Shown here: in pieces, positions 57,634 to 64,000 of the stretch
How positions within the stretch are numbered: the stretch's first letter is position 1
Layout of the letters: each line of letters opens with the position of its first letter
Source of the DNA: Dastarcus helophoroides
Lineage: Eukaryota; Arthropoda; Insecta; Coleoptera; Bothrideridae
Assembly (NCBI GenBank): GCA_028583605.1
Contig: CM053329.1
Span: forward strand, 6,572,001-6,636,000
Direction of reading: 5' to 3'
DNA length: 64,000 nucleotides
Position numbers and translations under genes: made by a program
The notes under the pieces: model-generated
Database searches by the model: none
Told to the model about the DNA's origin: nothing
Seen by the model: only the letters and a program-made list of their open reading frames with translations

Positions 57634-59079
57634 GTATTACAATTATCTGTTTCACGTGTGCAGATACCGTGTCACGCAGTGTAAACTGTATTGTAGAACT
57701 AAATAGCAAACAATTCGGATGAAGTTTGTTTGATTTTTATTACCGTTAGGTGAAGAAACATTTAATTTATTATGTTTAGCAATAAATTACATCAAAATCG
57801 TTTTACAAGTCAACCATGCAGTTACTTTTACTGGCCCTAGAAATAAGGCAAAATATTGCAATAATTTTAAAAGTTTCTGTCAAGCTATAAATTTTCTTGC
57901 AAAATAAATTCGAAATTTACGTTTAAATCAAGCCTTTACAAAACACAACTAGTCTCTTGTTGCAAATACATCATCGAACATAATGAGTAGATCTTATAGC
58001 TATTACATTATTTTCTAACTGAGGAGTTTTAATTAAAAACATTGAGGAATAACATTTACTGAAAAAAAAAAGGAGAGTTATAAAAGAAGGCAATATTAAA
58101 ACAGAGTTTAATTACACACAAAGTGAAACATAATCTATTTGAGAAACTAATTGTATGTAAATCACTGTTTTTAATCAAGATGTAGTAAACATTAAATTTC
58201 AGAAAGGGTATCTAATATCAGGTACTCTAAAATCTGCGGCAAACGGTATATTATGTACTCTTTTGTTCGAAATGGTAAAGTCAGAGTTGTAAATTTCAGA
58301 TGTTTTTTTAAAGTTATAGAAAGGTTTATCTGCTGCTGATACAAATTTTCTGAATATTTGTGAAAAATGGAAATCACAGTTAAACGTTTTCAGATTATTT
58401 TGGTTCGATATTAAAGTTGGCATGATTTAGTTACCATCTTTGCTGCGACTTCGTGCTGCTTTTGGTTGCCGAAGTCATAACGTCGACATCATGGGTTAAC
58501 TTGTGTGACAGAAATCTCAGAAGCATTGCTATTTCAAATAACCTAACTTAATAATATGATCAAGACCGATAGACATGTAACTTACGCTTCAATCTACTAC
58601 TACTATACAGACATTGATAAGAGTCAAATATGAACCCTCTTATATAAGCATTTACCCATGAAGAAGATATAAATATTTGTACAGATTCCTGGCAGGTCAA
58701 GTTACGTCGATAATTTAAGGAGCCATCTCTTTCAAAGGGAAGATCGCTGGATGGTCCACGTTGACTATAGGTAAAAATAGAAAGTTTATGTCCAGTTCCC
58801 ACAAATTCGAAACTAACCTCGTCAGGCTAATCATCCGAAAGAACCGTAACGAATACAGCACCACACGATGGTGCACTAAAGTTTTTTTTATATATTTTTA
58901 CATATTTGAATGCTACACAATATTAAACAATAAAGGTCTGCGATTAATAGTTTTTGAGATATTCAGAAAAATCATGAAATTTGAGTTTAATTTTGAAGCT
59001 TGTTTGAAAGACCAGAAACAAATCAATTTATTTTTTGTGCAAATAATCACACGAACTGTAGTTGTGAAATTGGTATTAG
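57634..59079. other. No gene recognised
   Basis: Open frames at 58192-58423, 58560-58802 (minus) and 58761-59165 (plus) overlap each other and resemble no family. The last runs into dispersed repeat E. A TATATAAG at about 58640 is not tied to any gene. Confidence 0.4.
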
Positions 59080-59342
59080 TAATTGTTAGAGGCCGAATTT
59101 TAGGTAAAATCCTAGGATCCTACCTTTTCACCTTTTTCGGCGTTTTTCATGCGTTATTACCTTAATTACAATTTCGCTTCTTTTTGGCTCTTTTATAGAT
59201 AATTTGGACCAATTTTTAAAAATTTTTGAGTCCATTTATCCTGTTCTACGGGTTCTGTCAAGTACATTTATAATATACTTCTGAATAATTTAGGTACAAC
59301 TATGTACTCAATAAAAAAAGCAATAAAATGGAAATTTAAGAA
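59080..59342. repeat. Dispersed repeat E, copy 2
   Basis: CGGCGTTTTTCATGCGTTAT, CAATTTCGCTTCTTTTTGGC, ATAATTTGGACCAATTTTTA, TTTATCCTGTTCTACGGGTT and AAAATGGAAATTT match 20900-21135 in order and orientation. Confidence 0.7.
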
Positions 59343-60418
59343 GAAGTTTTATGCTTAAATTTCCAAGAAAGTGAACTTATGTGTTAAAAATGGCCACAGA
59401 AAGACAAAGTGCTCTAATTAAACATATAGTTTAGGAAAATCATCTAATTGTAGATGTTGAAAAAGTTTTTTTTAATTATTTAAACTATATCGCAGCAAAC
59501 ATTTTTTTCAGTTTGTTTGTTTCAATTACATGCGAAAAAACCTTATGTTACGGAACGTCACATTTCACAATCGTCGTTAATCAAAAAAATCAAATCTATC
59601 AGGAAACCTCTTTTATGAATGTGCTCCTAAAATCTAGTGTAAATATTTTCATTAGTACTCTAATTAAATTAAGTAGTGCCAATTTTCCTAATTTGTGGCA
59701 AAAATATACGGAGGGAAAAAAATTGAAAAATATATTTGCTGCATTATTTTTTCTCCCTAAAGTAGGTAATATTAACCCTTTCACTACGGTTGTCGTCAAA
59801 AGATGACGGGGTGTAACGACTCTTTTGGAGGTACTGGTACCCTTAATAAACAATTTGACAAATTAAGCCAGGATCGGGCGTCACTTATTGAAAATTCTGT
59901 CATAAAATCATGTCACACTTAGCTCCTATTAAAAATATATTTTCAGCATTTAATTTTGCGTTTCTATTAGCGGTTTTGTGAAAATATTTCCTTAGTTAAA
60001 AGTTAAAGAAGACGTGCGTTGTTTTAAAATGTCTATATTTAAGAAAAATTGAAGACTTTGGCTACATTCACGCTAATGGTGGCAGCAATAGCTCGTTACC
60101 GAATGATGTAATTTGGATATGGTTTATCTATGTAGAGCTTTTTAAATTACGAGTACTTATTTTCGTGAAAACGCACACATATGATAGTGAAAAATATTGA
60201 GAGATATTTAATTTGTAGTTGAAAAAAAAGTAATGTTTAAAATTGTCAATAAATGTTTTTTTTTCTTAATTGTGATTTTGACCTTTTAATGCCTTTTTTA
60301 TAGCATTTGCCTTTTTGGTGCCTTTTTTAACTATTCATTTTTGCCTAATTTAACATTTTGCTCACCTTTTTTATCTTATTTGATTGCGCTTAAAATCCAG
60401 TTTCTAGTAATTGTGTAG
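59343..60418. other. No gene; possible piggyBac-like end
   Basis: At 59772 TTAA is followed by CCCTTTCACTACGGTTGTCG, then an ATGACG...GTTGTCG-type subterminal inverted motif. This is typical of piggyBac-like MITE termini. No matching opposite terminus was found. The plus frame 59513-59806 is not recognised. Confidence 0.35.
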
Positions 60419-60729
60419 TGTAAGGAAATCTCTGGAAACATTTGTTAATGGGAGGCTGTCGCGAGAATGAGTCATACGGCAGATAAGCGTTCTAGACTTT
60501 TTGGCGAGCGCGAGCCCGATCTGTACGAGTTCTGTTCTAGAAGCTCGGAACTGTATAAATACGCGGTCGTCTTTCTCTCAAGTCAGTCGGGAATTAGATA
60601 GTCAGATATTCAGGTACTCAGATAGTTAGATAGTCAGATAGTTAAGTGAATTATAATTGATGTGTTCTGAAATAAGTTTGAAATATAGTGTTTACAACTC
60701 ACGGGGTTTTAATTATCGAACCGGTAACA
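60419..60729 (+). repeat. 5' LTR of the miniature element
   Basis: 311 bases, TG...CA ends. Contains CGGCAGATAAGCGTTCTAGA (60478 onward), TTCTAGAA at 60535-60542, TATAAATA near 60555 and reiterated AGATAGTCAGATAGTTAG at about 60597-60645. A 22-base insertion near its 3' end (ACAACTCACGGGG region) distinguishes it from the 3' LTR. Confidence 0.85.
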
Positions 60730-61162
60730 AGAAGAAGAAATGTGAGAAGTAAAAGAAGACTTCAACAACAAGCTTCTTGATTTGGACAAAGCCACAAAAA
60801 GGAAAATCAACGTAATCGAAAATGCCATGAAGAAGTTGCTAAGTGGACAATTCGCACGACATGAATTCGAAAGTGTACCTGCTACTTTTTCCCAAAAGGT
60901 GAAACCTCTGACCTATGATGAAAAAAACATCCTTTCAAACCTACAGAAAACAGTTCGAATCTGCTGCTAGGGCCAATCGGTGGACGGAAGACGAAAAGGC
61001 AACCTCATTTGTGGTATCCTGCGCAAAGAAGCTCTGGAGCTACTCCGAAATCTAGCTGACCCTGAAGAAGCCAACTATGAAGATCTAGTTAGGACTTTAG
61101 AGCTGTCATTTGGAGACCACCAGTTACAGCAAGTCGCCCAATCGCAACTAGTAATTGCGTAA
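60730..61162 (+). pseudogene. gag fragment of the miniature element
   Basis: From about 60750 it encodes DFNNKLLDLDKATKRKINVI, ENAMKKLLSGQFARHEFE, then VKPLTYD. After a one-base shift in an A-rich run it reads KTSFQTYRKQFESAARANRW and TEDEKATSFVVSC. After a second shift it reads EALELLRNLADPEEANYEDL and FGDHQLQQVAQSQL. These blocks parallel KNATQKKMSNVENDVKK, RKQFEAAAKANRWTEKAKAT and EDALELLRTL in the Gag at 31.5-32.3 kb. The coding part ends abruptly at the 3' LTR, so matrix/coiled-coil start and nucleocapsid end are both missing. Confidence 0.85.
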
Positions 61163-61431
61163 TGTAAGGAACTCTGTAGAAACATTTGTTAATGGGAAAA
61201 TGCCGCGAAAATGAATCATACGGCAGATAAACGTTCCAGACTTTTCCGCAAGCGCGAGCCCGATCTGAACGAGTTCTCTTCTAGAATCCTGGGACGGTAT
61301 AAATACGTGGTCGTCTTTCCTTTAAGTCAGTCAGGTAGTTAGATAGTCGGGTGGTCAAATAGTCAGTTAAGTGAACATAGTTGTTGTGTTCTGAAATAAG
61401 TTTGAAATAAAGTGTTATCGAACCGGTAACA
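61163..61431 (+). repeat. 3' LTR of the miniature element
   Basis: 269 bases. Aligns with the 5' LTR from TGTAAGGAACTC to CCGGTAACA, with TTCTAGAA at 61279-61286, TATAAATA near 61299 and AATAAAGTG near the end. CGGCAGATAA is kept, but followed by A instead of G. Confidence 0.85.
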
Positions 61432-63072
61432 CGCAACAGTAAACTCTTTTCTTGAAAATTAATGTTATTTTATTTAAACAGAATTTGATATTTTACAGGG
61501 TGGTTAGCAAATACAAAATTACATTTTTGTCAAAAAAGTTTTGTAAGGGTTAGTTTTTATATCGATGGGTCACTAAAGGTGTACGTGGTACTATAAAACT
61601 GAATGAGTACATACTTATGTGAGAATTCTGATCTTAATATTCTGCCATATCGCATATTAATAAAAACACTATTTTGTTTTAATATTATTAATATTCACGA
61701 ATTGTGTGATTGCAGTTTCGACAGTTATGTCATTCGAACATTCGATTTGTGAATATAAGTGTTATTATTTCAAGTTTTAAATGCACTTATGTTTGTTGTT
61801 TGGATATTTTATGGGGCGCAACATTAGGTATTAGATAATAATTTATAGCCTACTTACTATAGCCATTAATTCATTTATTATTGATTTCAGGTACGCTTTA
61901 CATGGTTTTCAAGCTCTAATGACGAAGACCTAGATTTACTAACGGCCGCTGGTAATATGATTCCCCTTTTTAGTGTGTAGTTTACTTATGAACTCCAATT
62001 TATGTAACATTTGAGATTTCGTTTATTGGTATCGCAACAGATATTTTTATGTGTCAATTTCTAGAAAAGGCAAAATTTTTGGAAACATGTTTTGAAAAAA
62101 GGGTAATTTTCAAAAGAAAGTCAAATTTTACAGAAATATTATCTTTAGTTAGAAAAGAATCGAAATTTTCTAGAAAAAGCAAAATTTGGTAATAAGGGTA
62201 GAATTGTTAGGACAATACTGTCGGCTTTATAACTCCCGTTCAAAATTTAATGAAACTCGGTATATTGATATATTATAGTAAGATAATGATCCAGTTAAAT
62301 TTTTGGAGGACTTCAAAGAACCAGTCGCAAATGATTGACATTTAAAATTTCACACTTTCAACATTGAGCCTTATGAGAAACCAGACGTTTCGTCATGTTT
62401 TACAAAAAGTACTTCAAATTTCAGTAAAACGAAAGAAAATGATGGAAAATAACATACAAAATATTTTAGATACTTGGAAGTTCAGCTTTAGAGTAGTTAT
62501 TAACGAATAGGTAATAAAAATGTTTTAATTTATTTATTTGTACTTTTTCCGTAATTTGTGAGATGTGGCAACGTAAAATGTAAACAGTTCGAAGGGCATT
62601 CACCCTTGTTTACTACCATTTTAAGGTTGTGCGGCAAACTTTCAGGATTGGCCGTTAATTAATTTGCCAATTCAGCCACCTGAAGTTTATTATCGAATCT
62701 TAATTTTTTCACCAACTCTTTTACTTTTTTAATAGAATATTTCTTTATTGTGACCAAATGCCTTTGACTGTGACATTGTTCACTCACAGAAATTCCTCTG
62801 CCTATAATTTCTTCGCGACGTCGTCTACATAGCCAAATACTACTTTAATCAAACAAGACAATGTGTACCTTTGATGTGCTTTTGACTCTAGCAGTATCGA
62901 TAGTAATACCTTAAACAAAGGTTTAATTTCAAAATTTGGAAAACGAGACACATTTTGAAAGACGAAATTTCTAGAAAAAGTCCCCTTAGCTGGAGATTTT
63001 CTCTTTACTACATTAGGTAAAGAGTTGACAAGAGACCCAAATGTGAAAGAGAATATTGTATGAGTAGAAAAG
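61432..63072. other. No gene recognised
   Basis: AT-rich. 62040-62210 again shows irregular TTTTCTAGAAAA / GCAAAATTT reiteration. The minus frame 63173-62802 partly covers the palindrome at 63.1 kb and has no known domain. Confidence 0.45.
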
Positions 63073-63240
63073 AAAAGAGACAATTTACTATGCGCTAGGG
63101 TTACGGTGATGTTTAGGAGATTAGCCGTGGTCGCATGCCGTTTTGCTATATGATGGACTTGACATGCGATCACGGCTAAACTCTTTAAACATCACCGTAC
63201 CTATAACGTATAGATTCGAATCCAGTAAATTGTCTCTTTT
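63073..63240. repeat. Short palindromic element
   Basis: AAAGAGACAATTTACT at the left and AGTAAATTGTCTCTTT at the right, then inward TACGGTGATGTTTAGGAGAT with TAGCCGTGGTCGCATG matched inverted by CATGCGATCACGGCTAAACT with CTTTAAACATCACCGTA. The loop is about 20 bases. No coding content. MITE-like. Confidence 0.85.
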
Positions 63241-64000
63241 GAAAGCGAATAATTAAACAATTCTTAAATTTTCTAAGCCTAGAGAACAATGTTAGACATA
63301 ATTTTAGAATTAGACACTTTCTTGTTTCATACCTTTCAGTTTATTTGTTCGGTAGTCAGGCTTTAGTTATTTTAATTTTAATTTTTTATATAAATAAATG
63401 AGCGGAGTCAGCGCCATCTAATGATAGGACACAGCCTTACTGTAACATTATTTAATATTGGAATATTTTGAGATAACGGTTCTAATGATTCTTTAGGAAG
63501 CTAAATATACACTTGCCCACAATACAATGAATTTGAATAAAGCATCATTCTTCGATATACAAAAACTCCTTAAATTTGTGCATCGTTGATTAAGTTAGTT
63601 AAATTACGTTCATCCAAAATGATTTTACATGATTCAGACAGAAGCATCATCCATTGCTATCCTCCAGCAATCTGCTTTATGTGGTTTTATTTTAAAATCA
63701 AAGACAAATTAAAACATTAAAACAAAATAGGTTGATTAATCAATCTAGCAAATTAAAAATTTCCTTTAATTTTGAGAAGTTTTTGAGTTAAGTTATAAAG
63801 TTCATCGAATTCAGCAGACGAAATTTCCAGAGCTCAATAAAATCAATTATATAGTTATTTATTGATATACAATAACTTTTTTGTCAAGAGCGATGGTTAT
63901 CAAGTAAAATAATGATTAGATGTAGGTTAGCAAGTCCTACGACAGTAGGTCGCGGATGATTGGACGCGCGACAAAAGGACGCGTATACATTCGACCACAT
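63241..64000. other. No gene recognised; repeat-like window edge
   Basis: AT-rich. The last 60 bases are GC-richer with GGTCGCGGATG, GGACGCGCGACAAAA and GGACGCGTAT, looking like the beginning of a repeat cut by the window end. Confidence 0.4.

Larger units (their letters stand above)
60419..61431 (+). mobile_element. Miniature LTR retrotransposon with gag remnant only
   Basis: Two direct LTRs (60419-60729 and 61163-61431) enclose 433 bases of gag-derived sequence. Both LTRs start TGTAAGGAA and end CCGGTAACA. The Gag piece is related to that of the element at 30.6-32.8 kb. Pol and the zinc knuckle are absent. No target-site duplication is evident. It is an internal-deletion derivative that would depend on another element for any movement. 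Confidence 0.85.

Noticed and set aside
58560..59165. Opposing frames of 80 and 134 codons with a nearby TATATAAG
   Set aside because: No family resemblance; one frame extends into dispersed repeat E, so neither is supported as a gene.
63205..63230. GATTCGAATCC-like stretch resembling a tRNA T-arm
   Set aside because: It lies inside the palindromic element and no acceptor, D or anticodon arm can be drawn around it.
1..64000. CRISPR arrays, operons, toxin-antitoxin or phage modules
   Set aside because: No regularly spaced identical repeats, no prokaryotic gene organisation, and every recognised protein is of eukaryotic transposon type.

Overview
This window looks like transposon-rich, gene-poor nuclear DNA from an arthropod, most plausibly an insect. 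It is strongly AT-rich and has no bacterial operons or ribosome-binding sites. Almost every recognisable protein segment is a decayed copy of an element typical of insects: LINEs with endonuclease/RT and Jockey-type ORF1, a Ty3/gypsy-like LTR element, Penelope-like RT, mariner, pogo/Tigger-like transposase and a DUF4817-type helix-turn-helix transposase. The insect assignment is an inference from element content. I found no tRNA, rRNA or CRISPR, and no complete host gene.

Layout. 1-6 kb: a long-armed palindromic element (1220-2413), a LINE 3' fragment on the minus strand (about 3063-3775), an AT microsatellite and a plus-strand LINE fragment (about 5765-6010). 6.6-7.13 kb: the only host-gene candidate, a promoter-like GC-richer block followed by a 70-nt first coding exon for a signal peptide with a splice donor. 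8.3-10.7 kb: the largest LINE remnant, with inactivated endonuclease and RT motifs. 11-17.4 kb: dispersed repeats, a hAT-like non-autonomous candidate, a small MITE and a DUF4817-type transposase fragment joined to a LINE 3' end. 22.0-23.4 kb: a second long palindrome. 27.5-28.75 kb: a LINE copy carrying an inverted duplication of its RT segment.

29.6-33.5 kb: a composite in which a gypsy-like element (5' LTR, Gag with zinc knuckle, protease; pol lost) is flanked by two Penelope RT fragments pointing in opposite directions. 33.6-39.1 kb: two copies of a 0.83-0.86 kb TIR element, one nested in the spacer of a third long palindrome. 39-46 kb: gene-empty, with oddly reiterated A/T-tract DNA and one LINE 3' end beside an AT microsatellite. 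46.2-48.94 kb: a pogo/Tigger-like transposase pseudogene broken by a MITE and a solo LTR. 50.4-51.7 kb: a nearly complete Jockey-type ORF1 with in-frame stops and no ORF2. 52.7-55.7 kb: a third TIR element, a second 0.3 kb MITE and a smaller palindrome. 56.77-57.63 kb: an internally deleted mariner with both TIRs. 60.42-61.43 kb: a miniature LTR element holding only a gag fragment. 63.07-63.24 kb: a short palindromic element.

The elements record successive insertions into one another: LTR into pogo, MITE into pogo, TIR element into foldback, Penelope against gypsy. I did not see a convincing new biological system. The most useful leads are the signal-peptide exon, the large set of foldback elements (potential hairpin-RNA sources), the Penelope/gypsy/Penelope composite, and the motif-rich LTR control regions.
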